Below, piece by piece: positions 50,783 to 59,334 of a stretch of DNA of 64,000 nt. Every line of letters begins with the position of its first letter. The stretch's first letter is position 1. The notes under the pieces were generated by a model, which saw nothing but the letters and a program-made list of their open reading frames with translations, ran no database searches and was not told where the DNA came from. The DNA is taken from positions 62,001 through 126,000 of the forward strand of contig JANYGI010000113.1 in assembly GCA_025362495.1 (NCBI GenBank), given 5' to 3'. Source of the stretch: Byssovorax sp. (lineage in GTDB: Bacteria > Myxococcota_A > Polyangia > Polyangiales > Polyangiaceae). The translations under genes and the position numbers were made by a program.

Positions 50783-52408
50783 TCAGCGCAGCAGCGTGAG
50801 CAGGAGCTGGGCGATCACGATCTTGGCGATGGTCGCGAGCGGGAACACCGTCGAGTAACCGAGGTTGGGCTGGTCGCTCTCGGTCTGCTCCACGGCGAAC
50901 GCCAGCGCCGCAGGCTGGGTGTGCACTCCGGCGATGACGCCCACCAGCACGTCTCTCGGGATGTGGAGGAAGCGGTGGCCGATCCAGAGGCCGCCGAGCG
51001 CGGTGGAGCAGGTGATCGCGGCGCCCGCGGCGAAGATGGCGAGCCCGCCGCCCTGCGCGAACGTGGTCGCGAAGGCGTAGCCCGAGCGCGTCCCGACGCT
51101 CGCGAGGAAGAGCACCAGTCCGAGCTGGCGCAGGGTCAAGTTGGCGCTGAAGGGCAGAGTCCAGACCAGGGGGCCCGTGCGCCCGACGCGGCCGAGCAAG
51201 AGGCCAACGATCAGCGGCCCTCCAGCGGCGCCGAGCTTGAACGACGCGCCCGCCGGGAGCGGGATTGGCACCATGCCGAGGGCGAGCCCGAGGGCGATAC
51301 CGAGGCTGAAGGTGACCACGTCGACCTCGGCGAGGGCCTTGTACGAGTCGCCGAAGAAGCGGCTCACTTCATCCATGCGCGCCCGCGGGCCGACCACGCG
51401 GATGCGGTCGCCGAGCTCGAGCACGGTGTCGTCGTCGGGCAGGAGATCGACGTCGCCGCGGCGGATCCGCGTCACGGTGGCCCCGAAGCGCGCGGGTAAC
51501 GCGAGCTCCCGCAGCAGCCCCCCCGCGAGGCTCGGCTTCGAGACGAAGATCCGGCGGAAATCGAGCATGCGGCGATCGAGATCCAGGTGCTCTTCGCAGG
51601 CCTCGCCGAGCAGCAGAGTGGCAGCGCGGACGCTGGCCTCGTCGCCGACGACCACCACGAAATCGCCCGCCTCGAAGTGGGTCGCTCCGGTGACGACCGA
51701 CACCACGTCGCCGCGCTTCATCCGGCCGAACAGCGCGCGCAGGCCGTGCGCGTGGCAGAGCGCGAGCGCCGGTGTGGCCATGGCCGCAGCGCAGGTGACG
51801 CGCACCGTCTGATTGACCAGCTCTCCTGCCGTGGCGCCCGCGCTCTTCGAGGGCGGCACGCTGCCGCGCGTCCAGAACCGTCGCATCAACCAGATCGCGA
51901 CGAGGACGCCGACCACGCCCGCAGGGTAGGTGACGGAATAGGCCACCACCGGTCGCGCCAGCAGCGCTTCTTGCCCCGGCGCGGTCTCGCGCAGCGTCTG
52001 GACCACGCCGGCGAGGGCAGGCGTGTTGGTGAGCGAGCCGGCGAAGGTGCCGGCCACGAGGGGCCCGTCGAGGTGGAGCGCCCAGTGGAGCGAGGCGGAG
52101 AGGGCGGCGGCGACCAGGACCAGGCCGAGCGCCAGGCCATTCTCGGTGAGCCCGCGCCGACGAAACGAGGCGAAGAAGCCCGGCCCCCCGGCGATCCCGA
52201 TTGTGTAGACGAAGAGCACGAGACCGAACGAGCCGACGAGCTCCGGGAGCTTTAGATCGGGATCGCGCGAGCTCACGGCGAGGCCGACGAAGAGGACGGC
52301 GGCGACGCCGAGGCCGAACCCCGCGACGCGGATCCTGCCGATCAAGTAGCCGAGAGCGGCGACGAGAAAAAGCAGGAGGAGGGGGTTTTCTTTGAGAAGT
52401 GCAATCAT
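50783..52408 (-). CDS. AspT/YidE-type antiporter with two TrkA-C domains
   Basis: 541 residues from the ATG at 52408 (TTG at 52423 is an alternative). An N-terminal block of TM helices (LLLLFLVAALGYLIGRIRVA; GPLVAGTFAGSLTNTPALAG), then two RCK-C/TrkA-C domains (about 215-370; GDVVSVVTGATHFEAGDFVV; GDRIRVVGPRARMDEVSRFF), then a second TM block (GAAGGPLIVGLLLGRVGRTG). This is the aspartate-alanine exchanger (AAE/AspT) architecture. The substrate cannot be read from sequence; an anion or dicarboxylate exchanger is most likely. Confidence 0.87.
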   Translation of the reverse strand: MIALLKENPLLLLFLVAALGYLIGRIRVAGFGLGVAAVLFVGLAVSSRDPDLKLPELVGSFGLVLFVYTIGIAGGPGFFASFRRRGLTENGLALGLVLVAAALSASLHWALHLDGPLVAGTFAGSLTNTPALAGVVQTLRETAPGQEALLARPVVAYSVTYPAGVVGVLVAIWLMRRFWTRGSVPPSKSAGATAGELVNQTVRVTCAAAMATPALALCHAHGLRALFGRMKRGDVVSVVTGATHFEAGDFVVVVGDEASVRAATLLLGEACEEHLDLDRRMLDFRRIFVSKPSLAGGLLRELALPARFGATVTRIRRGDVDLLPDDDTVLELGDRIRVVGPRARMDEVSRFFGDSYKALAEVDVVTFSLGIALGLALGMVPIPLPAGASFKLGAAGGPLIVGLLLGRVGRTGPLVWTLPFSANLTLRQLGLVLFLASVGTRSGYAFATTFAQGGGLAIFAAGAAITCSTALGGLWIGHRFLHIPRDVLVGVIAGVHTQPAALAFAVEQTESDQPNLGYSTVFPLATIAKIVIAQLLLTLLR

Positions 52409-52422
52409 CGGGGCTGTGTGCA

Positions 52423-52612
52423 ATGACCCTCTGCGTGGGCGGGCTCTTCGCGGCGTCGGGCGCGGCGATCTTCGGCTTGGGCGCGTGGCTCGCTCTTAAC
52501 AGAAAGATCAGCGCGGGCGCGCTCACCATCTTCCTGGCCTACCTCGGCATGCTCTACGAGCCGCTGTGCAGGCTCAGCGGGGCCTCGTCGAGCGTGCAGT
52601 CCGGCGCGACGC
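52423..52612 (+). pseudogene. Remnant of an ABC exporter transmembrane domain
   Basis: The frame from 52423 gives about 63 residues of a typical type-I ABC exporter TM region (FGLGAWLALNRKISAGALTI, then FLAYLGMLYEPLCRLS and a SSSVQSGA end). Sequence on both sides is unrelated: the AspT-type gene start on the left, and the stop of a small lipoprotein on the right. No ATPase domain is nearby. It is a truncated fossil of a transporter gene. Confidence 0.7.
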
Positions 52613-52924
52613 TCACTTCTTCGGCAAGCAGGCATCCATCTCGGCGCCGGTCTTCGCGTCCATCCCGCACTTCACCTGCGCCACCGTCATCTTGCCGGTG
52701 CAGGCCTCGATCTCTTTGTCGCGGAGCTTGTCCATGATCGGCTTCATCAGCGCGGCGCTCGACGGATCCTGGTTGCGGTTCACCACCGCGATCATGTGAT
52801 CGCCGAGCTTCTCGCACTCGTCCTTCCCGGCCTTGGGCGCGCAGGCGACGAGCGAGGCGCCGAGGGCGATCCCGACGAGAGCGAGAGCGAGCGGCAGACG
52901 ACGAGCGGTGGTGGCAGCGAACAT
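52613..52924 (-). CDS. Small lipoprotein
   Basis: 103 residues from the ATG at 52924. Lipoprotein signal ALALVGIALGASLVACAPK with the cysteine at about residue 27. The mature part has four spaced Cys (DECEKLGDHM, IEACTGKMTVAQVKCGMD, MDACLPKK), suggesting two disulfides. No family recognised. It abuts the ABC remnant; the stop is at 52613. Confidence 0.7.
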   Translation of the reverse strand: MFAATTARRLPLALALVGIALGASLVACAPKAGKDECEKLGDHMIAVVNRNQDPSSAALMKPIMDKLRDKEIEACTGKMTVAQVKCGMDAKTGAEMDACLPKK

Positions 52925-53122
52925 GGGTGTCCTCGAGCGTTCGTGGTGGGATCGTGGCGCGCGGCTCCGGGCCGCGCGGCGGGAACCTACCCCGGACGCC
53001 GCGCGAGCCGGTCGACAAATCGCAGCTCGGGGCGAGCGCCCCGCGCGCCGTTGCGTCGATCGCCGATCGCAGGCATTCTCGCGCGCGATCACCGCGGCGT
53101 ACGGTGTTCAGGGGGTCGCACG

Positions 53123-53641
53123 ATGAAGGTCCTGTTTCTCGACTTCGACGGCGTGCTCAACAGCGACGCGCTGTTCCGGGCCAACGGCAATCGCTACCTC
53201 GCCGACATGCTCGACGTCGCCGCCGTCGCCCGCGTCAACGCGATCCTCGCGCGCACCGGCGCTCGGGTCGTGGTGTCGTCGACGTGGCGCCTCGGCCACT
53301 CGCTCGAGCAGCTCCGCGAGGTCCTCGCGCGCCACGGCTTCGCGGGGGAGATCTTGGGCGTGACGCCGGTGCTTCGCGACGTCGACGAGGACGGGATCGC
53401 CGTGACGCGCGACGCGCCGCGAGGCCTGGAAATCCAAGCCTGGATCGACGACCAGCCCGAGGCACCGGAGTCGTTCGTGATCCTCGACGACGACGCCGAC
53501 ATGGTGCACCTCGCGCCGCGGCTGGTGCGCACGCGGTTCGCCGTCGGCCTCGACGACGACGGCGTCGAGGCCGCGGTCGCGCTGCTCGGCGCGCATGACG
53601 TTGACCCGACCAGGGATGCCTCCCGCGCGCAGCCGGGCTAG
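53123..53641 (+). CDS. HAD-family protein resembling RNA-repair HAD domains
   Basis: 172 residues. HAD motif I MKVLFLDFDGVLNSD (D7, D9), a short helical cap, motif II-like VVVSSTWRLGHSLEQL, and an acidic motif IV VILDDDADM. The VSSTWR and FDGVLNSD forms match HAD domains of Swiss-Army-knife RNA-repair proteins, which act as phosphatases on nucleic-acid ends. No ligase or kinase partner is adjacent. The C-terminal tail is disordered. Confidence 0.75.
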   Translation: MKVLFLDFDGVLNSDALFRANGNRYLADMLDVAAVARVNAILARTGARVVVSSTWRLGHSLEQLREVLARHGFAGEILGVTPVLRDVDEDGIAVTRDAPRGLEIQAWIDDQPEAPESFVILDDDADMVHLAPRLVRTRFAVGLDDDGVEAAVALLGAHDVDPTRDASRAQPG

Positions 53642-54026
53642 TCCGGCCGGATGGCGGACTACCTGGTGGGCGCGCGCCGCGTCTGCGTCTCCGGCCGCGA
53701 GACGTCGGCGCCGTGAAGCTCTCGCTCGAGCTCGGCGCGCGCGTGCGAACCCCGGGCGAGGCCGCGACGTGGCTCACGCCGCCGCCGCGGGGGAATCGCT
53801 TTCAACGCATCCTGCCGGCGGGGACGCGCGCGCGATTGTCGGGCGGCGATCCCGGCGAGGCGCTGCGCGGCACGCCGCGCTCGCCGCTGATTGCCGTGTT
53901 TGGAGAGGGGAAGTGAAGCGACGCGAGGTCATCAATCCTCGCGCTCGGGTGATGCGCGCGTGAGCAGAGACGAGACCGCCTCGCCGCTGGATGGCCCTCG
54001 CGCGCCGGATCGACTAGCGTGAAGGG
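53642..54026 (+). other. Low-support region with a possible short gene
   Basis: 385 bp between the HAD gene and the nucleotidyltransferase pair. A short frame at 53651-53716 ends in GTGA and overlaps another frame (53713-53916, 67 residues, LSLELGARVRTPGEAATWLT). Both have plausible composition but no clear ribosome binding site or family. They may be a tiny gene pair or a decayed gene. Nothing else is visible here. Confidence 0.3.
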
Positions 54027-54251
54027 ATGGATTCAGGGCGCCACCAGCGTATCGCCGAGCGCTTTCAGCTCGCGCTGGCACTCGACGACTTCAGCGAGCG
54101 GATGCTCCGCCAGAAGCTGCGCCGGAAGCACCCCGAGGCACCCGCGGCCGAGATCGACGCCATGATCGGAGCGTGGCGTCTCAGGCGTCCCGGCGCCGAG
54201 CAGGGTGACGGCGAGGGAACGCCCATTGCCTGGCCTCCGCGCCGCGGATGA
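54027..54251 (+). CDS. Small protein partnering the nucleotidyltransferase (putative antitoxin)
   Basis: 74 residues with GAAGGG five bases before the ATG. Largely helical and charged (RIAERFQLALALDDFSERML; RQKLRRKHPEAPAAEIDAMI). Its stop overlaps the next ATG (ATGA). Short genes of this composition directly upstream of AbiEii-type nucleotidyltransferases are commonly the antitoxin or partner. The assignment rests on position and size. Confidence 0.68.
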   Translation: MDSGRHQRIAERFQLALALDDFSERMLRQKLRRKHPEAPAAEIDAMIGAWRLRRPGAEQGDGEGTPIAWPPRRG

Positions 54252-54850
54252 ACCCGCTCGAGGCGGCGCTGCGGCGCGTTTCGGACGATCTCACCGACGC
54301 CAATCGACAGTGGGCCGTCATCGGCGGCCTCGCGGTGAGCGCGCGAGCAGAGCCGCGCACGACGCGCGACGTCGATCTCGTCGTCGCGGTCGCGGATGAT
54401 GCCGACGCCGAAGCGGTCGTGTTCGATCTGCAATCACGCGGTTACAGGGTGCTCCTCGCGCTGGAGCAGGTCGCCGTGGGGCGGCTGTCCACGGTCAGAC
54501 TATCCGCGCCGGGAACGGGGCCGCACGGGGTGGTCGTGGATCTCCTGTTTGCGTCGTCAGGCATCGAGGCGGAGATCGTCGCCGCCGCGGAGCTGATCGA
54601 GATCGTCCCCGGTCTCGGTGTACCGATCGCTCGGATCGGGCACCTGCTGGCGCTCAAGATCCTTGCCCGGGACGATCGCCGACGCCCGCAAGACCGGGAC
54701 GACATCCGCGCGCTGCTGGTCGAAGCGAGCCCCGCCGACGTGGACGAGGCGCGCCAGGCGCTCGCGTTGATCGAGCAGCGGGGATATCAGCGCGAGAGGC
54801 GACTCGTGGACCAGCTCGAGCAAATCCTTCGCGACGGCGATTCCGCGTGA
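54248..54850 (+). CDS. AbiEii/MNT-type nucleotidyltransferase (putative toxin)
   Basis: 200 residues overlapping the upstream gene by four bases. The fold follows the minimal nucleotidyltransferase pattern: WAVIGGLAVSARAEPRTTRD with VDLVVAV supplying the GG and DxD metal ligands, then an alpha/beta core and a helical C-terminus (RIGHLLALKILARDDRRRPQ). AbiEii-type toxins modify tRNA or target proteins in abortive-infection or toxin-antitoxin modules. Toxin activity here is inferred from the pair structure, not shown. Confidence 0.75.
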   Translation: MNPLEAALRRVSDDLTDANRQWAVIGGLAVSARAEPRTTRDVDLVVAVADDADAEAVVFDLQSRGYRVLLALEQVAVGRLSTVRLSAPGTGPHGVVVDLLFASSGIEAEIVAAAELIEIVPGLGVPIARIGHLLALKILARDDRRRPQDRDDIRALLVEASPADVDEARQALALIEQRGYQRERRLVDQLEQILRDGDSA

Positions 54851-55010
54851 GGGTGCGGAGACGAGGTGATCGCGGCTCTATCGGGTAACGATTCGAGCAG
54901 CGGCTCGGACCCCGATCCGGGATCGTGCCCGATCCTGTGGCGCAAGCGGGGACGTCACTCCTCGTCGCTCTTTCATGCTCTCCATGCTGCGACTCGCGAA
55001 GGAGCGGACC

Positions 55011-55241
55011 GCCCGCACCCGCATGGGCGAGCACATCGTGGTGGCCCGCACCCGCATGGGCGAGCACGTCGTGGTGGCCCGCACCCGCATGGGCGAGCAC
55101 GTCGTGGTGGCCCGCACCCGCATGGGCGAGCGCCTCGTGGCTGCCTGCACCCGTATGGGCGAGCGCCTCGTGGCCGCCCGCACCCGCATGGGAAACCACC
55201 TCGCGGCCGCCCGCACTTGCATGGGCAATCGCCGCGAGGTG
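55011..55241. repeat. Tandem repeat, 7 units of 33 bp
   Basis: Seven head-to-tail units of exactly 33 bp, consensus beginning gcccgcacccgcatgggcga. Units 2 and 3 are identical, unit 1 differs by one base, and units 4-7 diverge progressively to the right. There are no spacers, so it is not a CRISPR array. The unit length is a multiple of three, so frames on both strands stay open through it (e.g. ARTRMGEHVVV on plus). No ribosome binding site or gene context supports translation. The array lies between the 3' ends of two convergent genes. The rest of 54851-55250 is featureless. Confidence 0.85.
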
Positions 55242-55250
55242 CGCTGTGCG

Positions 55251-56030
55251 TCAGGGACCGGTCTTCTTTGCGGCCGCGTCCGCCTCGGCCTTGGCCTTGG
55301 CCGCTGCCGTGGCCTTCGCCCTGGCCGCCGCGCGCTTGCGCTCCTTTGCCTGGTCAGCGCGGTACTCGGCGAGCTGGCTCTCGTAGCTGCCGAGGAGCGT
55401 CTTCTGCTTCGCCGGATCGGCGCGGTAGGCCGACGACACGTCGATCGCGAGCTGCACATAGAGATCGTGCCACACGTCGCTCGGATCGCGTGGCTCGTCC
55501 CCGGACTCGGCGATCTCCCCGGCGAGGCCCAGCTTCTTCGCATAGAGAGTGGCGTGCGCGACGAAGTGGTCGACGAGCGGCGCGAGGCCGAGCGTCTTCA
55601 TCGCGGCGTTGATCGCGGGGCCCTGATCGGGATCCGTCAGCGTCTTGCGCATCGAGAGCATCGCCGAGCTCTGGACACCCACGGAGTCGTGGATGAAGCC
55701 AATGCCGCTCGGGAACCAGGCGCCGTCGAGCAGCACGGCCGCGTCGAGCATCGCCTGCTGCGCGGGGGCGAGCGGGATGACCGAGGCGACAAGGCCCTTC
55801 TGGACCGCCTGCTCGATACGGTAGATGGCGCTGACGACGCTGTCGGTCGCGACATCGATGGTGAATATCGGGACGTCGTTCGACGCGCCGAGCGCGCGAG
55901 TGGCCTCGATGACGGCGTGGGCGCCGTGAATGACCTCGGAAGTGTACTTGGGCTTCGACTTGAAATGCTCTTCGAGGGCGCTGCCAACGTTGCGCTGGCG
56001 CTCCTCGGGGAGACGAGGAAGAGTGAACAT
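55251..56030 (-). CDS. Unrecognised soluble protein with Ala/Lys coiled-coil tail
   Basis: 259 residues with GAGGT before the ATG. No signal peptide or TM helix. The N-terminal two thirds is helical (LVASVIPLAPAQQAMLDAAV; LLDGAWFPSGIGFIHDSVGV). The last 45 residues are a highly charged Ala/Lys/Arg coiled coil. Codon use is like its neighbours. No family recognised. The tandem repeat begins just beyond its stop. Confidence 0.68.
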   Translation of the reverse strand: MFTLPRLPEERQRNVGSALEEHFKSKPKYTSEVIHGAHAVIEATRALGASNDVPIFTIDVATDSVVSAIYRIEQAVQKGLVASVIPLAPAQQAMLDAAVLLDGAWFPSGIGFIHDSVGVQSSAMLSMRKTLTDPDQGPAINAAMKTLGLAPLVDHFVAHATLYAKKLGLAGEIAESGDEPRDPSDVWHDLYVQLAIDVSSAYRADPAKQKTLLGSYESQLAEYRADQAKERKRAAARAKATAAAKAKAEADAAAKKTGP

Positions 56031-56178
56031 GGATTACCTCCAGCGGTGAATGGAGCGGGTGCTGGGGGCCATGTCAAGAGCCGCGAGGGACTTCGACGCA
56101 CGCCGGGGCGACGATTGGCGCTGGGGCGGCGCGGCGGACACATCGAGCGCGATCCGAGCTGGAGCGGGCGAGGTTCGC

Positions 56179-56639
56179 TCAGCCCATGAGCCGGGCTCCA
56201 GCGTTCCGCGCCACCTCGTCGCGCGGCCGATCCCGGTGCTCCGCGATCGCGCCGAGGATCGGGGCGCCGTCCGCCTCCGCCATCCCGCGCATCCGCTTCA
56301 CGTTCAGACCCACAAAATGCGCCCCGCAGGCGCCGAGTCGCGGCCGGTGCGGGGGAAACGGCGAGCAAATTTCCAGCCGACGCCCTCGGCGAGCGCCTCG
56401 TCGAGGTGCGGTGTCACCACCGGCGCGAGCGATCGAGTGACGTCGAGCAGGCCAGTGCGCTCGGGGATCTCGCCGAGGCGCAGCCGGACGACGTCGAGAG
56501 GTACGGTGTTGGCGCAAACGACGTAGGCGGCGTCGGCGCCGAAGATGCGGAAAGCCCCGAGGATCGAGAGGCGGAGCGCCTCGAACCCGCGATCGCTCAC
56601 GTCTCCGATGGTCCAGCGGACTCCGATGCGACGCTGCAT
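56179..56639 (-). pseudogene. Remnant of a glycosyltransferase-like gene
   Basis: From an ATG at 56639 one frame reads RRIGVRWTIGDVSDRGFEAL, then ILGAFRIFGADAAYVVCANT and LAEGVGWKFA, the N-terminal half of a family I associate with glycosyltransferase-like proteins. It then runs into unrelated residues. A second frame continues with AHFVGLNVKRM and GAIAEHRDRP to a stop at 56179, resembling the C-terminal end of the same family. The middle is missing. The family assignment is tentative; the frame break is visible. Confidence 0.45.
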
Positions 56640-56843
56640 AGCCCCTCTCACGGCGCGCCCGATCGAGGTGAAGGCGCATCGAGGCTCCAGGCTCGGTGCG
56701 CGGCACGTCAATGGCCGAGCCGTCGCGCCCCTGCGCGGGTAAGCGCGCGCCCGCGGCCCGTCGGGTGCTCACCGATGGTCCACCGCCGCGCGCGGCGCCA
56801 CTCTTCACGACGTGCGCGGCGCGAGATCGAGATCCACATCGCG

Positions 56844-57719
56844 ATGATCGACGAGGCTTGCACCGCGATCCTCGCGCGCTGCGCCCGCGCCGAGATCTCC
56901 CCGGAGATCGCCGCGATGGAGCTCTTGATCGCGACCCGCAGCCTCGCCGAGTCGATCGCCGCCGCGCGCGCGCGTGACGCTCTCGGCGCGCAGATCCACG
57001 CGGTCATTCGCCTCCTCGACGATCACGCCGCCGACGCCGCGACCCTCACCGCGTTGCTCGACGGAGATCTCCACGCTCCGCCGCGCGACGCTTCGATCGG
57101 GGAGCGAGTCGCCCTATGCAAGCATCTCTTCGACGAGGCCGTCACTCGCTCCGAGGAGGCCAGCGTCGCGCTCTACTCGCTCGGCGATCCGGTGATCCTC
57201 GAGGCCGCGACGCGCGAGATCGTGGCCCAGCTCGATCGCTTCGGCGTCCTCGATCCCGGGCGCGCCGCGCTCGATCTCGGCTGCGGCATCGGCAGGATGG
57301 AAGTCGCTCTCGCTCCGCGGCTCCGCGTCATCGAGGGCGTCGACGTCTCGCCGAGGATGATCGCCGCCGCAAGGCGGCGCTGCGCCGGGATCCCGAACGC
57401 GCGGCTCTCGATCTCGTCGGGCCTCGATCTCGCGGACTTCGCCGATGAATCGTTCGGTCTCGTGCTCGCGGTCGACAGCTTCCCGTACCTGGTGCAGGCG
57501 GGCGAGGCGCTGGCGCGCGCTCATTTTCGCGAGGCGGCGCGCGTGCTCGATCGCGGAGGCGATCTGGTGATCCTGAGCTACTCGTACGGTCGCGGCGCCG
57601 CCGAGGAGAGCGCCGAGGTCCGCGCGTTCGCGGACGCGAGCGATCTTGCCGTGGTGATCGACGGAGAGGCCCCGTTCACGCTCTGGAACGCGCGCGCGTT
57701 CGTGCTGAAGAAGGTTTGA
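56844..57719 (+). CDS. Class I SAM-dependent methyltransferase
   Basis: 291 residues from the ATG at 56844; an in-frame ATG at 56775 is possible but adds an Arg-rich extension. An N-terminal helical region precedes a Rossmann methyltransferase domain with motif I ALDLGCGIGRMEVAL (about 140-155), the acidic loop at the end of strand 2 (VIEGVDVSPRM), and the post-motif SFGLVLAVDSFPYLVQAGEA. The acceptor cannot be inferred. It lies between the glycosyltransferase-like remnant and a convergent lipoprotein gene. Confidence 0.78.
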   Translation: MIDEACTAILARCARAEISPEIAAMELLIATRSLAESIAAARARDALGAQIHAVIRLLDDHAADAATLTALLDGDLHAPPRDASIGERVALCKHLFDEAVTRSEEASVALYSLGDPVILEAATREIVAQLDRFGVLDPGRAALDLGCGIGRMEVALAPRLRVIEGVDVSPRMIAAARRRCAGIPNARLSISSGLDLADFADESFGLVLAVDSFPYLVQAGEALARAHFREAARVLDRGGDLVILSYSYGRGAAEESAEVRAFADASDLAVVIDGEAPFTLWNARAFVLKKV

Positions 57720-57734
57720 GCTCAGGAGCCAGCT

Positions 57735-59078
57735 TCAGCCGCCGGCGCTCTTCTCGGGCGGCACCAGCTTCGCGGCCTCGGCGGCCCCGGTGCGATCGAA
57801 CGCCGGGTTGAGCTTCAAGGCCTCTCGCACCAGCTTCTCGCCAGCCGCCTTGTCGCCGGCGGCGATGCGGATCGCGCCGGCATGATAGAGCAGCCGCGCG
57901 TCCTTCGTCCCGAGAGCCATGGCCCTGTCGCTCGCCGCGCGCGCCTCCGGGATATCCCCCTTGCGATAGCGAGCCCAGGCCACGGCGTCCTCGGTGTAGA
58001 TGTCGTCGCGGACCTTTCTTTCGGCTTCCGCGAGCGTCACCGCCTCGTCGAGATCGCGATTCTTCGTGGCGAAGAAGAGCGAGAGCGTGCGGCCGTCGAC
58101 CTGGCGACCGTGCTTGACGAGCTCGGCCCGCACGTCGTCTGCGCCCTTGAGATCGCCGGCGCCCTCGCGCGCGTCGCCGAGCAGCCACGCTGTCTCGACG
58201 AGCGGGCTCTCGGCGTAGGCCTTGCGGAGATGCTCGATCGCTCTCGGGAAATCGCCGCTCGCCATCGCCACGCGGCCGCGACCGACGAGGGCAGGGGGGT
58301 AATCGGAGCAGGCCTGGAGCGCCGATTCGAACCCGGCGTCCGCGCCGCCGACGTCGCCTTCGTGCCAGAAGATCATCGCGGCTTGCACCAGCGCCCAGCA
58401 GCGCGGCTCGGGCTCGCGCGGATCGCGGCCCGAGTCGACGGCGAGGCGCGCGCTCTCCTTGGCGGCCTTCACGTCGCCGCGGAGCCACTGCAGGTACGAC
58501 GTGCGGATGTACGACGGCAGGTTGGGCTTGAGCTGCCCCATCTTCTCGGTGGCCTTGATCGCCTCGTCGTAGCGGCCGAGCTCGACGAGCGCGTCGCTCA
58601 GTGTGCCGAGCGCCATGAGATCCTCGGGCGACTTCGACAGGAGCTGCGACGCGAGATCGCGCGCGTCGTCGAATTTGTGATCGTTGAGCAGCACCAGGCC
58701 GAGCAGGTTGGTCGCGGGCCGGTCACCGGGCGCGGCGTCGAGCGCGAGATCCGCGCAGGCCTTGGCGTTGAGATAGAAGCCGGGATCCGAGGCCTCGCGC
58801 GCCTTGCGCACCCAGACGCGACCGAGCTGCACCCACGGATCGGGCTGCGCGGGCTGCTTCTCGGCGAGGGGCTGGAGGCGCCCGAGCTCGCGATCGATGG
58901 CGGTGGTGCCCGTCGGCCTGGCGAGGGCGAGGCGACGCGCGATCGAGAGCGGCGAGCTGCCCTCCGCGGTCGCGCTCGCCGTCGCGGCGGCGCTCGGTCC
59001 GGGCTGCGGCGGAGCGCCCTGGCAGGCCGAGAGCAGGACGCCGACGACGAGGAGCGCAGTTCGTTGAAGGGCAGGCAT
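57735..59078 (-). CDS. TPR lipoprotein
   Basis: 447 residues. Lipoprotein signal LLVVGVLLSACQGAPPQPG with the cysteine at about residue 19, then an Ala/Ser/Pro linker. TPR repeats span about residues 60-430 (ATNLLGLVLLNDHKFDDARD; RAIEHLRKAYAESPLVETAW; ALVGRGRVAMASGDFP). Probably a lipid-anchored protein-interaction scaffold of the envelope. Function unknown. Convergent with the methyltransferase gene, 15 bp apart. Confidence 0.75.
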   Translation of the reverse strand: MPALQRTALLVVGVLLSACQGAPPQPGPSAAATASATAEGSSPLSIARRLALARPTGTTAIDRELGRLQPLAEKQPAQPDPWVQLGRVWVRKAREASDPGFYLNAKACADLALDAAPGDRPATNLLGLVLLNDHKFDDARDLASQLLSKSPEDLMALGTLSDALVELGRYDEAIKATEKMGQLKPNLPSYIRTSYLQWLRGDVKAAKESARLAVDSGRDPREPEPRCWALVQAAMIFWHEGDVGGADAGFESALQACSDYPPALVGRGRVAMASGDFPRAIEHLRKAYAESPLVETAWLLGDAREGAGDLKGADDVRAELVKHGRQVDGRTLSLFFATKNRDLDEAVTLAEAERKVRDDIYTEDAVAWARYRKGDIPEARAASDRAMALGTKDARLLYHAGAIRIAAGDKAAGEKLVREALKLNPAFDRTGAAEAAKLVPPEKSAGG

Positions 59079-59334
59079 CGGAGCCCGCTACGCGCCGGGC
59101 GACGTCGCGGTTGCGCGCGGCGACGCGGGCCGTGAAGTAGACGCCCGTGAAGGCGCGGCGACTCCGCACGTCACGTGCATTCATCCCGGCTGCACAGCAC
59201 CCGAACGCCGATGTCCGCGGACGCTGTGATGCGCCACCCCGACGGCCTTTCCGTGATGATAGAGTCGCCGCCCAACGCGGTCGCGCCGGGGAATCGTCCC
59301 GCTCGCGCGGCCCGCCGCCGGAGGACACACCCGA

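Noticed and set aside
55011-55241. Possible CRISPR array
   Set aside because: The 33-bp units are directly adjacent with no unique spacers, and there are no cas genes in the window.
54975-56189. Plus-strand protein containing the ARTRMGEHVVV repeats
   Set aside because: Most of the frame is antisense to a better-supported gene at 55251-56030; no ribosome binding site at its start.
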